Of a DNA stretch of 64,000 bases, positions 53,626 through 62,482 are shown in pieces (position 1 is the first letter of the stretch; each line of letters starts with the position of its first letter). Under the pieces are notes generated by a model that searched no databases, had not been told where the DNA came from, and saw only the letters and a program-made list of their open reading frames with translations. The stretch comes from Prochlorococcus sp. AG-409-P01 (GTDB lineage Bacteria; Cyanobacteriota; Cyanobacteriia; PCC-6307; Cyanobiaceae). The stretch is from assembly GCA_003215335.1 (NCBI GenBank), contig QCKM01000001.1, forward strand, positions 124,001 to 188,000. Direction: 5' to 3'. Made by a program: the position numbers and the translations under genes.

Positions 53626-54231
53626 TCATTTATGCCTTCGAATACTTATCAAGTAACAAATCAATATTAAGCTTAGTAGGGGTATTAGGAATGTCGACAT
53701 GAGGATCATTAGAGCGAAAATAGCAACCCCAATTGCTAATAGAGTTACAAGTAGTTTTAGTCTCTTTATCCAGAATTTCCCTGTTATTCTGTCAAGCCTA
53801 TTTTGAAGAGCCAAACGCCTTTGTAAAAGCCTTTTTAGATGCAAGAAATGCCAGTTGCTTGATTCTCTTGAGGAGGTGAAATGAGCTTGTCTCTGAATAG
53901 TGCTTAGCAGGCCTTTAGGTTGATTGATGTATGAGAGAAAAGTTACTCTTTGTGCGTCCAAAAGGTTCTTATAGGTCTTGTTTATTTCTTGGTCAACATC
54001 TTCTATCTCAGACATAATCGCATCTATATTAGATATGTAGGGGCTATTCCCCGTTGCAATGCTGATTGATGTGATTTGACTGGAAGTTCCTTTCTTGAGG
54101 CGGTCGAAATAAGTCTTACCTTTTAGGAGGAATCTTTTAACTTTCGAAGAACTACTTTTATGATAAACATTTGGATTTAGATGAACTATTCGGTTTAGTA
54201 AACTGTTTAGCCGATAAAGATTATTTGACAT
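53626..54231 (-). CDS. Hypothetical protein with C-terminal transmembrane segments
   Basis: A 201-residue basic protein. Residues ~1-150 are hydrophilic and helical (SEIEDVDQEINKTYKNLLD; LLQRRLALQNRLDRIT), and the last ~40 residues contain two hydrophobic stretches (LVTLLAIGVAIFALMILMST; LIPLLSLILICYLIS). This suggests a tail-anchored or bitopic inner-membrane protein. It converges with the prohibitin-like gene and lies 68 bases upstream of hemL on the same strand. Family not recognised. Confidence 0.5.
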   Translation of the reverse strand: MSNNLYRLNSLLNRIVHLNPNVYHKSSSSKVKRFLLKGKTYFDRLKKGTSSQITSISIATGNSPYISNIDAIMSEIEDVDQEINKTYKNLLDAQRVTFLSYINQPKGLLSTIQRQAHFTSSRESSNWHFLHLKRLLQRRLALQNRLDRITGKFWIKRLKLLVTLLAIGVAIFALMILMSTFLIPLLSLILICYLISIRRHK

Positions 54232-54299
54232 TTAACTCTTAGAGAACTGTAAGAATTAGACTTGGATATTTATTGACTTTTGTATTTTATAAGTATTTT

Positions 54300-55601
54300 T
54301 TAGCTTATGGTCGCAAAGCTTTCTCGGAAGGCCTGCAATGTTGCTTCGATGTCTGCTTCGGAGTGGGCTAAGGATGTAAACCCTGCCTCGAATGCGCTAG
54401 GTGCAAGATAAACACCTCTTTCAAGCATTGCTCTATGGAGTTTCCCAAATCGTTCGGTATCGGTTGATTTGGCTTCCTCAAAGTTTCGTACTGGCCCTTC
54501 ACAAAGATAGAACCCGAACATTGCGCTAATGCTGCTACCAGTTATTGGTAAACCTGCTTCTTTAGCTGCGGCAAGAATCCCCTGAAGAAGCTTTTTAGTA
54601 GTGCTTTCAAGGCGCTCGTAAGTTCCTTCTTGTTTAAGTAGCTCAAGTGTCTTGATGCCAGCTGTCATTGCTAATGGATTCCCACTCAAGGTCCCGGCTT
54701 GATACATCGGCCCGGCTGGAGCAACCATTGCCATAATGTCAGCTCGACCGCCATAGGCTCCTACCGGCAGTCCTCCTCCAATGACTTTCCCCATGGTGGT
54801 CAAATCAGGCGTGACGCCAAATCGCTCTTGAGCACCGCCATAACTGATTCTGAACCCAGTCATCACTTCATCGAAAACAAGCAGTGCTCCATGCTCTTTG
54901 GTTAGTTCTCTTAGGCCTTCAAGGAATCCAGGCTCGGGGGTTATGAACCCAGCGTTGCCAACAACAGGCTCTAAAATTACCCCTGAGATTGCGTCTGGAT
55001 TTTCTGCAAAAAGCGCCTTTACAGCCTCTAGATCGTTATATGGGGCAGTGAGTGTATTTGCAGTAGTGCTTCTTGGTACTCCAGGGGAGTCAGGTAGTCC
55101 AAGAGTGGCTACTCCTGAGCCAGCTTTGACCAAAAACATATCGGCATGGCCGTGATAGCACCCTTCGAATTTGATTACCTTGTCACGTCCTGTGAAGGCC
55201 CTCATTAGGCGGAGAACTGCCATGCATGCTTCTGTCCCGCTATTTACAAAGCGCACCATTTCTACGCTTGGCACGGCCTCGATGACCATCTCTGCGAGTT
55301 GGTTCTCTAGTTCGCATGGCGCACCAAAGCTTGTTCCCTTTTCGAGTGACTCATGAAGTGCTTCTGTGACTTCAGGGTGAGCATGGCCACAGATCGCAGG
55401 CCCCCAGGTGCCTACATAGTCAATAAATCTATTCCCATCAACGTCCCATGCATAGGGGCCTTTGACTCTGTCAAAGACTATTGGCTGCCCTCCTACTGAT
55501 CGGAATGCCCTTACTGGGGAACTAACACCTCCTGGCATTAGAACTTGGGCGGCGCCAAAAATGGCCTGGGATCTGCTTGTGTTTAAGGCGTTAGCTGTCA
55601 C
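54300..55601 (-). CDS. hemL: Glutamate-1-semialdehyde 2,1-aminomutase
   Basis: The 433-residue PLP enzyme has [16 protein letters not shown] at the N-terminus, [29 protein letters not shown] for the PLP-binding Asp, and [17 protein letters not shown] with the PLP Lys. It converts glutamate-1-semialdehyde to 5-aminolevulinate, the C5-pathway entry to chlorophyll, heme and bilins (including phycoerythrobilin). The start is GTG at 55601. Length is normal. Divergent from glcD by 130 bases. Confidence 0.96.
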   Translation of the reverse strand: MTANALNTSRSQAIFGAAQVLMPGGVSSPVRAFRSVGGQPIVFDRVKGPYAWDVDGNRFIDYVGTWGPAICGHAHPEVTEALHESLEKGTSFGAPCELENQLAEMVIEAVPSVEMVRFVNSGTEACMAVLRLMRAFTGRDKVIKFEGCYHGHADMFLVKAGSGVATLGLPDSPGVPRSTTANTLTAPYNDLEAVKALFAENPDAISGVILEPVVGNAGFITPEPGFLEGLRELTKEHGALLVFDEVMTGFRISYGGAQERFGVTPDLTTMGKVIGGGLPVGAYGGRADIMAMVAPAGPMYQAGTLSGNPLAMTAGIKTLELLKQEGTYERLESTTKKLLQGILAAAKEAGLPITGSSISAMFGFYLCEGPVRNFEEAKSTDTERFGKLHRAMLERGVYLAPSAFEAGFTSLAHSEADIEATLQAFRESFATIS

Positions 55602-55731
55602 GGGGACCGTTAGGGCTTTTATAAACCGTCAGCCATCTTGACTCAAAAAGGGCATAAGCGTCGCAACTTTTCTTTGAATTCATTACTTAATGACTAAGAG
55701 GCTTAATTTATTGATTAGACGCTGATGATTC

Positions 55732-57204
55732 TTGTCCCACGACTGGGCTGCTATAGACAGGGAACTCAGGGGATTCTTACCCCCTCGAGCGGTGGTTTCA
55801 AAGCGCCAAGAGCTTCTCGTGTACGACTGTGACGGTTTGACAATGGATCGTAATTCTCCACCTCTTGCAGTGTTGGCAGAAACCACAGCAGATGTTGCTC
55901 GTGTGGTGACTTGTTGCAATCGTTATGGTGTTCCATTTGTTGCAAGAGGTAGTGGGACTGGGCTTTCTGGTGGGGCGCTTGTGGAAGAAGAGGCCCTTTT
56001 GATTGTTACTAGCCGAATGAGAAGCATTCTTGAAATTGATTTGCCTAATCAGACCATTACTGTTCAGCCAGGTGTAATAAATAGTTGGGTAACCAGGGCG
56101 GTTTCTGGAGATGGCTTTTATTTTGCGCCTGATCCATCGAGTCAGATTATTTGCAGTATTGGTGGCAATGTTGCTGAAAATTCAGGTGGTGTGCATTGCC
56201 TGAAGTACGGAGTTACTACTAATCATGTTTTAGGCCTTGAAGTTGTTCTCCCTGATGGTTCTGTGACGACTTTGGGCGGGGATCTTTATGAATATTCTGA
56301 GTTGGATCTAAGGGGGACCTTTGTTGGTAGTGAAGGTACTTTGGGGATCGCGACTGCAATCACGTTGAGGTTGTTGTGCGAGCCTGAACACGTAACTGTG
56401 CTTCTGGCAGATTTCTCCACGATGGAGGCTGCGGGCAGAGCAGTGCGGGATGTGACTGCAGCAGGTGTTCTGCCTTCCGGGATGGAGATTATGGATAATT
56501 TCATGATTAATGCAGTAAATGATCTGTTCGGAACTGATGAATATCCTCGTGATGCAGCGGCTGTATTGCTAATAGAGGTAGATGGGCATTTTGCAGAGGT
56601 AACTGCTGCTGCTGAGCAGTCTACTGAGCTTTGTCTAGCCGCAGGTGCTAGAGCTGTCCGGCGTGCTGATGATGATAAGGATCGTGAACTTCTTTGGAAG
56701 GGTCGAAAATCAGCTTTCGCTGCGGTGGGTCAGATATCGCCAGGTTATTACGTTCAAGATGCGGTGGTTCCTCGGAGCTCTTTGCCAGAAGTGTTGACTT
56801 CGATAGAGCGTTTGAGTAGATCACATTGCCTTCCTGTTGCGAATGTATTTCATGCAGGCGATGGCAACCTTCATCCGCTAATCCTTTATGACCCTGCTGT
56901 CCCAGGAATAGAGAAAAGGGTTCGTGATTTGGGAGCTGCGATCCTTCGCGAGTGTCTGGATGTAGGTGGCAGTATTACTGGAGAACATGGGGTTGGTGCT
57001 GATAAGCGTTGCTACTTAGATTGGATGTTTACTGCCGATGATTTATCCACTATGAGTCTTCTTAGAAGGGCTTTTGATCCTTTAGATAGAGCAAATCCTG
57101 GGAAGGTTTTTCCTACTCCAAAAAACTGTGGAGAGTCTTCACGCAGGAAGGTAAATCTTAAATTCGAAGATAATGATTTTCCCAATGAGATGGATGTTTT
57201 CTGA
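55732..57204 (+). CDS. glcD: Glycolate oxidase/dehydrogenase FAD-linked subunit (GlcD-type)
   Basis: The 490-residue flavoprotein has the PCMH FAD-binding fold: FVARGSGTGLSGGALVEE, VAENSGGVHCLKYGVTTNHVLGLE in pieces, LRGTFVGSEGTLGIATAITL, and the C-terminal VFHAGDGNLHPLILYD and TGEHGVGADKR. It oxidises glycolate, the photorespiratory product, to glyoxylate in cyanobacteria, together with other subunits not seen here. It begins at TTG 55732 with an in-frame stop just upstream, and the first ATG would remove 37 conserved residues, so TTG is preferred. Length is normal. Confidence 0.92.
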   Translation: MSHDWAAIDRELRGFLPPRAVVSKRQELLVYDCDGLTMDRNSPPLAVLAETTADVARVVTCCNRYGVPFVARGSGTGLSGGALVEEEALLIVTSRMRSILEIDLPNQTITVQPGVINSWVTRAVSGDGFYFAPDPSSQIICSIGGNVAENSGGVHCLKYGVTTNHVLGLEVVLPDGSVTTLGGDLYEYSELDLRGTFVGSEGTLGIATAITLRLLCEPEHVTVLLADFSTMEAAGRAVRDVTAAGVLPSGMEIMDNFMINAVNDLFGTDEYPRDAAAVLLIEVDGHFAEVTAAAEQSTELCLAAGARAVRRADDDKDRELLWKGRKSAFAAVGQISPGYYVQDAVVPRSSLPEVLTSIERLSRSHCLPVANVFHAGDGNLHPLILYDPAVPGIEKRVRDLGAAILRECLDVGGSITGEHGVGADKRCYLDWMFTADDLSTMSLLRRAFDPLDRANPGKVFPTPKNCGESSRRKVNLKFEDNDFPNEMDVF

Positions 57205-57243
57205 TTTGTATTTCTTATCTATATATTTTTTATCAAATTCACT

Positions 57244-58074
57244 TTAAAAGTCAGTGATCTCCTCATCCTTTTCTTCGATGGGCCAGTGAATATCTACTAA
57301 TACAGGTGCGTGATCACTTGGCTTTTCTTCACCTCTAGTCTCTTTGTGTATAAAACAACTTTTTGCTTGGTTGAGAAGTTCATTGGATAAATAGATGTGA
57401 TCAATTCGCCACCCACTATCTCTAGCCCAAGCCCCACTTCGGTAATCCCACCAGCTCCAGTGATTAGTCTCTTGCTCGAACACACGGAAGACATCTTTTA
57501 GATCTTCCCCTAAAGCATTTTTCAGTGCTTGTCTTTCAGGCTCACTTGCCATGATTCCCCCCGTCAACCTTTCTGGGTTATGAATATCGCGAGATTCCAG
57601 GGCAATATTGAAATCACCTAAAATACAAAGTGGTTCAAAACGGTGAGATTGTGCTTTTAGATATCTTTGAAGACAATTAAGCCATTCGAGCTTGTAGTTG
57701 TATTTTTCTGATTTCAGGCTTGAACCGTTTGGAACATATACGTTTACAACTCGAATGCCATCAATAAGTGCACTTAGCACTCTTTTTTGCTCTGACAATT
57801 TGTCGGCTTGGGTGTCACCTGGGAGTTCTCCTTGAAGACCAAAACGAACATCCTCTAGTCTTGTTTTGCTTGCTATCGCAACCCCATTGTAGGATTTTTG
57901 CCCATGAAAGCTCACTTGATAACCTCTGTTATTAAAGGCTTCTTGAGGAAATAGTGGATCATCTACTTTGGTCTCTTGAAGGCAGATCACATCTGGGTTA
58001 ACTACTTCAATCCAAGATTGAATCTGATCAAGGCGAGAACGAACTGAATTGACATTCCAAGTGGCGATCTTCAA
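57244..58074 (-). CDS. xth: Exodeoxyribonuclease III
   Basis: The 276-residue protein has the AP-endonuclease/exonuclease III motifs: KIATWNVNSVRSRL at the N-terminus, VICLQETKVDDPLFP with the metal-binding Glu, ILGDFNIALESRDIHNP, and PSDHAPVLVDIHW with the catalytic Asp-His pair. It repairs abasic sites and 3' blocks in DNA. It uses TTG as start at 58074, as no ATG fits the conserved N-terminus. It converges with glcD and is divergent from the gene at 58135. Confidence 0.93.
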   Translation of the reverse strand: MKIATWNVNSVRSRLDQIQSWIEVVNPDVICLQETKVDDPLFPQEAFNNRGYQVSFHGQKSYNGVAIASKTRLEDVRFGLQGELPGDTQADKLSEQKRVLSALIDGIRVVNVYVPNGSSLKSEKYNYKLEWLNCLQRYLKAQSHRFEPLCILGDFNIALESRDIHNPERLTGGIMASEPERQALKNALGEDLKDVFRVFEQETNHWSWWDYRSGAWARDSGWRIDHIYLSNELLNQAKSCFIHKETRGEEKPSDHAPVLVDIHWPIEEKDEEITDF

Positions 58075-58134
58075 GGACTTAATTTCTTGGAGTATTCCTT
58101 TAGCATTAGACCACTATCTTGGGAGGCCAGTCAC

Positions 58135-58473
58135 ATGCCATATAAGCCTCTTCAAGCATCTAGGGCTTTTGAAAAATTGCTCTTCTTATTTTTCCCGGCT
58201 TTTTTTCTGATTTTCCATTCAAGTCATCAGGATCTAAAAGCCCAGCCTGTGACTGATCATCAATCATCTCAGCGGAGTGAGATGTATAACACTTTGCCTG
58301 GCAGTGATAAGAAGGACACACTTATCAATCCAGGTAACCCTTTTGATCTGATTCACCGTTTAAATCGAGCAAAGGCTATGGAAGATGCGACCAGTCCCTC
58401 TGATGCGATTGACCAGGCATTGCGGATATTTGAAGAGGGTGATGTTATTTCTCCAGAGATGAAGCAGCCCTAA
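58135..58473 (+). CDS. Small exported hypothetical protein
   Basis: The ~112-residue protein has a hydrophobic leader (LLFLFFPAFFLIFHSSHQD region) and a polar mature part (NPFDLIHRLNRAKAMEDAT). The ATG at 58135 is preferred because GGGAGG lies eight bases upstream, an unusually good ribosome-binding site here; a TTG at 58087 would extend it by 16 residues. It is probably a periplasmic or lumenal protein. Its end overlaps the minus-strand TPR-like gene by 29 bases. Family not recognised. Confidence 0.6.
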   Translation: MPYKPLQASRAFEKLLFLFFPAFFLIFHSSHQDLKAQPVTDHQSSQRSEMYNTLPGSDKKDTLINPGNPFDLIHRLNRAKAMEDATSPSDAIDQALRIFEEGDVISPEMKQP

Positions 58474-59266
58474 GTGATTCTTTAGCAGCTTTGTCTCTAG
58501 CTGAATTTATCCCCCATAGCCCTGCTAATTCATCAATAAAGGGATCTTTCTTATAAGCCCCACTGCGGAGTCTTCTTAATTCTCTAAGGAGATTTTGTGC
58601 AATCTCTGCTTCTCCAAGTTCTTGATGGAGGAAGGCAAGGGCCAGTAGAGGCCTTTGGTCGTCAGGGTTTTCTTTAGAAAGTAAAAGATAGATCTTTTTT
58701 GCCTTGTCAGAACTTCTATTTTGAAGATGTGAGTCGGCTAAAAGTAGACCTAGTTTTAGCCTGTCACCTTTGTCTTTTGATTCAAATCTTTTTTCTATAA
58801 GTGCAACAGCATTCTCTTCTCTTTTTGTCTCTATTTCAATTAGAGCCATTAATTCTATTACATCAAGATTATTTGGGTGTAGCTTTAAAAGAATATTGAC
58901 CTCATCCTTTGCAGCATCAAGATTCTTTAGATGTCGATTAAGTTCTACACGTAGGATTCTCCAGCTCAATTTTTTTGACTCTTTTGAAATCAAAAAATCG
59001 AGCACTTTTATGGCCTCTTTCGGACGATTTACTTCAAGAAGCTTTATGAGGAGCTCTTGCTGATCCTTTCTAGTGAGCTCCCAACTCTTGATTGTGCTCA
59101 GTTTCGTGATCAGTTGTCTTTCAAAAAGCTTCTTCCTTCCCATCTGTGAGGAATTTGTAGGAATTAAATTGGCGGCAAGAAAGCAAAGCCCTGCAGTAAG
59201 AAGAAGTCCAGTGACAACGAGAATTAGCTCTTGAAACTGAAGGGCTTTGCCAGATTGGCGAGCCAC
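58445..59266 (-). CDS. Membrane-anchored TPR-like protein
   Basis: The 273-residue protein starts with GTG, has one N-terminal transmembrane helix (LILVVTGLLLTAGLCFLAANL) and then helix pairs with TPR character (RPKEAIKVLDFLISKE; HPNNLDVIELMALIEI; QRPLLALAFLHQELGEAEIAQ in parts). It is expected to be a periplasmic or thylakoid-facing scaffold for protein-protein contacts. It is divergent from the gene at 59354 by 87 bases. Function unknown; the repeat assignment is from pattern only. Confidence 0.6.
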   Translation of the reverse strand: MARQSGKALQFQELILVVTGLLLTAGLCFLAANLIPTNSSQMGRKKLFERQLITKLSTIKSWELTRKDQQELLIKLLEVNRPKEAIKVLDFLISKESKKLSWRILRVELNRHLKNLDAAKDEVNILLKLHPNNLDVIELMALIEIETKREENAVALIEKRFESKDKGDRLKLGLLLADSHLQNRSSDKAKKIYLLLSKENPDDQRPLLALAFLHQELGEAEIAQNLLRELRRLRSGAYKKDPFIDELAGLWGINSARDKAAKESLRAASSLEK

Positions 59267-59353
59267 GGCACAAATTTATTTACTGACTAAGTCTGAAGCT
59301 GTTTGAGCATTTGGCTAGATTTGTAAGTGGGTCATTAATGCACCCCTTCTCCG

Positions 59354-60028
59354 ATGCGCGCTCACCCGATCCCTCCGGTTACAGAGCCTTTTCAATACAG
59401 GGCGATAGGTGTTGTTAGGGCTACCTATAGACCTGTAGGGCCCGATCAATTCACCCGAGGATATTTGGTTGATGAGAATGGGGAATCTTTAGAAGCAGTA
59501 GTGCTGGGAAGGATGATTGCGTTGATGCGAAGACATCTGGTAATGGAGCAACCACATCTTTGGGTCGTTTATCCCCGGTGCAGGCAGGAGAGTTGTTTGC
59601 ATTTACAGATTGCTGGCATTTGGGAGCCGAGCACGCTTGAAAGAATTTCTCAAGACTTAATTGATGACGACAGTTCAGCAGAGTCGACTATCTCCCTAGG
59701 AGATCAGCTCCCTGAGGGGGATGATTTTTTTTCAATTCGAGGAGAGTTGATCTTTACTAAGCCTGAAAATGAAGAATTAGTAATCAAAGTACGTCAACGC
59801 CCAAGATCTAATGGCAATAGACCATTGCCTTTCAAAATCAAGTTAAAAGGAAATATCCCTTTAGATCATCTTCGCAATTTTGTGAGCCTGAATGTGCGAC
59901 GACAGGGGCAAGGTCTTCTGCTCGAAAGTTTTGAAGTCATAGGACCAATGCCTGTGCGTGGAGGTCATCGGAAGGTAGGGCATGGGGCTGGTGGGAAAGC
60001 CTTTCCTAAAGGGGGGCGTTCTCATTAG
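59354..60028 (+). CDS. Conserved cyanobacterial hypothetical protein
   Basis: The 224-residue protein is soluble, starts with MRAHPIPPVTEPFQYRAIGV and ends in a basic Gly-rich tail (RGGHRKVGHGAGGKAFPKGG). The tail resembles RNA- or nucleic-acid-binding tails, while the body looks like a β-rich domain (RGYLVDENGESLEAVVLGRM). I do not recognise a named family, but this general type is common across cyanobacteria. It is 176 bases upstream of larC. A 10-bp hairpin spans its stop codon. Confidence 0.6.
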   Translation: MRAHPIPPVTEPFQYRAIGVVRATYRPVGPDQFTRGYLVDENGESLEAVVLGRMIALMRRHLVMEQPHLWVVYPRCRQESCLHLQIAGIWEPSTLERISQDLIDDDSSAESTISLGDQLPEGDDFFSIRGELIFTKPENEELVIKVRQRPRSNGNRPLPFKIKLKGNIPLDHLRNFVSLNVRRQGQGLLLESFEVIGPMPVRGGHRKVGHGAGGKAFPKGGRSH

Positions 60029-60043
60029 TAAAGCCCTTTAGGA
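60004..60043 (+). terminator. 10-bp hairpin spanning a stop codon
   Basis: TCCTAAAGGG (60004-60013) and CCCTTTAGGA (60034-60043) are perfect inverse complements with a 20-base loop that contains the TAG stop (60026-60028). No T-run follows. It could be a terminator or a translational/mRNA-end element of the preceding gene. Confidence 0.4.
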
Positions 60044-60203
60044 TTCTTGTGGTTAGGAAAGAGCACCACATCATCTCTTAAAGTTTTACTGATTAACCCT
60101 TTCAAGGTCCTGGAATAGCTTTGACTGATTTTTTGGATTGTTGAAATAGGTTTATCAAATTGGATGATTCAATTGTTTTCTGAACTGTCAGGTTGTTTGG
60201 TAA

Positions 60204-61436
60204 ATGAAAAATCTTTTTGTGGATTGTTCAACAGGACTGGCTGGAGATATGCTTTTGGCTGCTTTTTTAGATTTAGGAATTCCAAGGGAAGTCATTGAAA
60301 AACCTTTGGCGTTACTTGGCCTTGAAAATGCGTATGAATTGAAGACAGAATTAAATAGCAGTTATGGTTTAAGAGGACTAAGGGTCTCTGTCGAGAACCT
60401 TGAGACTCAATCGCCTAGACGTCTTTGGAAAGATATAAGGGAAATGATTAAGGCGGCAACATTGCCAGCATCATTGCAAGAGAAAGTTTTATTAGTTTTT
60501 AAAACTCTTGCAATTGCAGAGGCCTCTGTTCATGGACAGCCTCTCGAAGATGTGCATTTTCATGAGATTGGAGCGATAGATGCGCTTGTAGATGTTGTGG
60601 GAGTGTGTGCTGCTGTAGATCATTTGTCTCCTAAGCAGTTTCTTTGCGCAGTGCCTCCAGCTGGATATGGAACTGTTGATACTGCGCATGGGAAATTGCC
60701 TGTTCCTGCACCTGCTGTTTTGGAATTAGCGCGCACAAATCTGGTCAGGCTTGATTTTGGGGAGGGCTTCCCTCCAGGAGAATTAACAACGCCAACTGGG
60801 CTGGCTTTGATGATTGTTTTAGCTGACCGCTTCGGATTGCCCTCATCACTTGGGGTTAGTGATGTTGGAGTGGGATTGGGGCATCGCAATCTTGGTAGGC
60901 CGAACTTGCTTAGGATTTGTGAGCTTGATTATTTAGATAACCAAGATTCAATTACTTTCCAAAATGAGTTGAGTTGGCAAGAGGTTGTAGTTCAGGAGTC
61001 TTGGATTGATGACGCCACACCTGAGGAGCTTGCCTACTTGTCAGAACAGTTGAGAAATGCTGGAGCAATAGATGTTTCAATCCAACCGATTCAGATGAAA
61101 AAAGGCCGGCAGGGGGCAAGTCTTACGGCTTTAGTTGCACCTAAAGATGCTCCACTTCTAAGGTTGGTATGGTTTTCTAAAGGGTCCACAATTGGTGTAA
61201 GGGAGCGAACGGAAGGGAGGTGGGTTCTTCCTCGACGGAGTGGATTCTGCAAAACATCATTGGGAAAAGTAAGAGTAAAGGAGGTTAGGCGCCCCAATGG
61301 TCAACGCACTCTGAAGCCAGAGTATGAGGATCTTCTAGCATTAAGCTCCAAGACAGGTCATTCATTCGAGGAGATCCGACGAGAAGTTTTGAGATGTCAG
61401 GTTGATTTTGTGGCGACGTGTGATTGGTCATGTTGA
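60204..61436 (+). CDS. larC: Nickel-pincer-cofactor biosynthesis protein LarC (DUF111 family)
   Basis: The 410-residue protein has the LarC pattern: STGLAGDMLLAAFLDLG at the start, DVHFHEIGAIDALVDVVG (a His-rich metal-associated motif) and ELTTPTGLALMIVLADRFG. LarC inserts nickel in the pyridinium pincer cofactor of lactate racemase and related enzymes. Neither LarB, LarE nor LarA is recognised in the window, so the cofactor's consumer is unknown here. It overlaps the next gene by a few bases. Cyanobacterial homologues are common; some annotated function remains inferred. Confidence 0.85.
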   Translation: MKNLFVDCSTGLAGDMLLAAFLDLGIPREVIEKPLALLGLENAYELKTELNSSYGLRGLRVSVENLETQSPRRLWKDIREMIKAATLPASLQEKVLLVFKTLAIAEASVHGQPLEDVHFHEIGAIDALVDVVGVCAAVDHLSPKQFLCAVPPAGYGTVDTAHGKLPVPAPAVLELARTNLVRLDFGEGFPPGELTTPTGLALMIVLADRFGLPSSLGVSDVGVGLGHRNLGRPNLLRICELDYLDNQDSITFQNELSWQEVVVQESWIDDATPEELAYLSEQLRNAGAIDVSIQPIQMKKGRQGASLTALVAPKDAPLLRLVWFSKGSTIGVRERTEGRWVLPRRSGFCKTSLGKVRVKEVRRPNGQRTLKPEYEDLLALSSKTGHSFEEIRREVLRCQVDFVATCDWSC

Positions 61437-62416
61437 AGAGAGAGATCAACCGCCAATTTCATGAATTGAAGATTTGGATGAGCAGGCAACCTTTACCTGG
61501 AGGTTTTCGCCTGTGGATAACTGTTATCAGTTTGGCTTTTGTGAGCTCGACGATTTATAACAACTCGGCTCAGTTAAGTAGTCTTTCTCTAAATGGAAAT
61601 GCCTTTGCATGGCTTGGACTTGGCACGTTAATTAGTTTGCTCAGCCTTTTGGTGAATGCTTTCGCCTGGTCAACTCTTGTTGGATGGCTTGACTTGAGGC
61701 CTAAGAAGCTAAATCTTATAAGTCTTTTTTTAAGTAGCAATTTACTTAAGTATTTGCCAGGTGGTATCTGGCATTTTCTTGAAAGGCTTCGAATACTTCG
61801 TCTTCATATGGATTATGAGAAAGCTCTTACATCAGTTTTGCTCGAGCCCATTCTCATGGTTGCAGCCGCGTTGTTGTGGGTTCCTTTTGGCGGTTGGCAG
61901 TCAGGCTTGGCATTGTGTTGTTGTCTCCCTCTCTTTGCCTTGAATTCGAGATGGCGGGATCATTTGCTAAATCGGATTAGAAGCAATAAGGCCAAGCAAT
62001 TTCAAAGGGTTCAAGAAGGGGCGCCAGTGCCTTTGCAGAATCAATACTTGAAGGTTGATCGTGATGGCTATCCATGGTCGGCATTGTTTATAGAAATGGG
62101 TTTTGTTGCATGTCGTTTTGGTGGCTTTTTATGTTGTTTGATCGGTTTTTCAGTTGATGGAACGTTCTCTTTATTTGAGTGGTTAGCTGCTTTTGCATTT
62201 GCTTGGACCGTGGGCTTGATTGTCCCGGCTGCTCCTGGAGGGGTAGGTGTGTTTGAGGCTACTATTTTGCTTCGCTTAGGATCATCTGCTTCTTCAGCCC
62301 CTTTTTTGGGAGCGATACTTTGTTATCGCTTGGTTGTAACAATCGCTGATGGATTAGCAGTTTTGTGTGTTTTTGCTGCCCCAAGATTTTTAGGGACTTT
62401 AAAAAAAGACTGGTAA
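61430..62416 (+). CDS. UPF0104/lysylphosphatidylglycerol synthase-flippase-like membrane protein
   Basis: The ~329-residue protein has about eight hydrophobic segments (WLGLGTLISLLSLLVNAFAW; LEPILMVAAALLWVPFG; LFEWLAAFAFAWTVGLIVPA) and the PGGVGVFEATILLRLG segment characteristic of the AglD2/LPG-synthetase transmembrane family. These proteins flip or transfer lipids. The ATG at 61430 is preferred over a TTG at 61424. It overlaps larC by seven bases but has no clear functional tie. It converges with the iron permease gene. Confidence 0.8.
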   Translation: MLKREINRQFHELKIWMSRQPLPGGFRLWITVISLAFVSSTIYNNSAQLSSLSLNGNAFAWLGLGTLISLLSLLVNAFAWSTLVGWLDLRPKKLNLISLFLSSNLLKYLPGGIWHFLERLRILRLHMDYEKALTSVLLEPILMVAAALLWVPFGGWQSGLALCCCLPLFALNSRWRDHLLNRIRSNKAKQFQRVQEGAPVPLQNQYLKVDRDGYPWSALFIEMGFVACRFGGFLCCLIGFSVDGTFSLFEWLAAFAFAWTVGLIVPAAPGGVGVFEATILLRLGSSASSAPFLGAILCYRLVVTIADGLAVLCVFAAPRFLGTLKKDW

Positions 62417-62482
62417 TAGATTTAGAATTCCTATTTGTGTATTGCTTTTGGTTTTGAAAGTTCTTTGTGAAAGAACTTGGGA

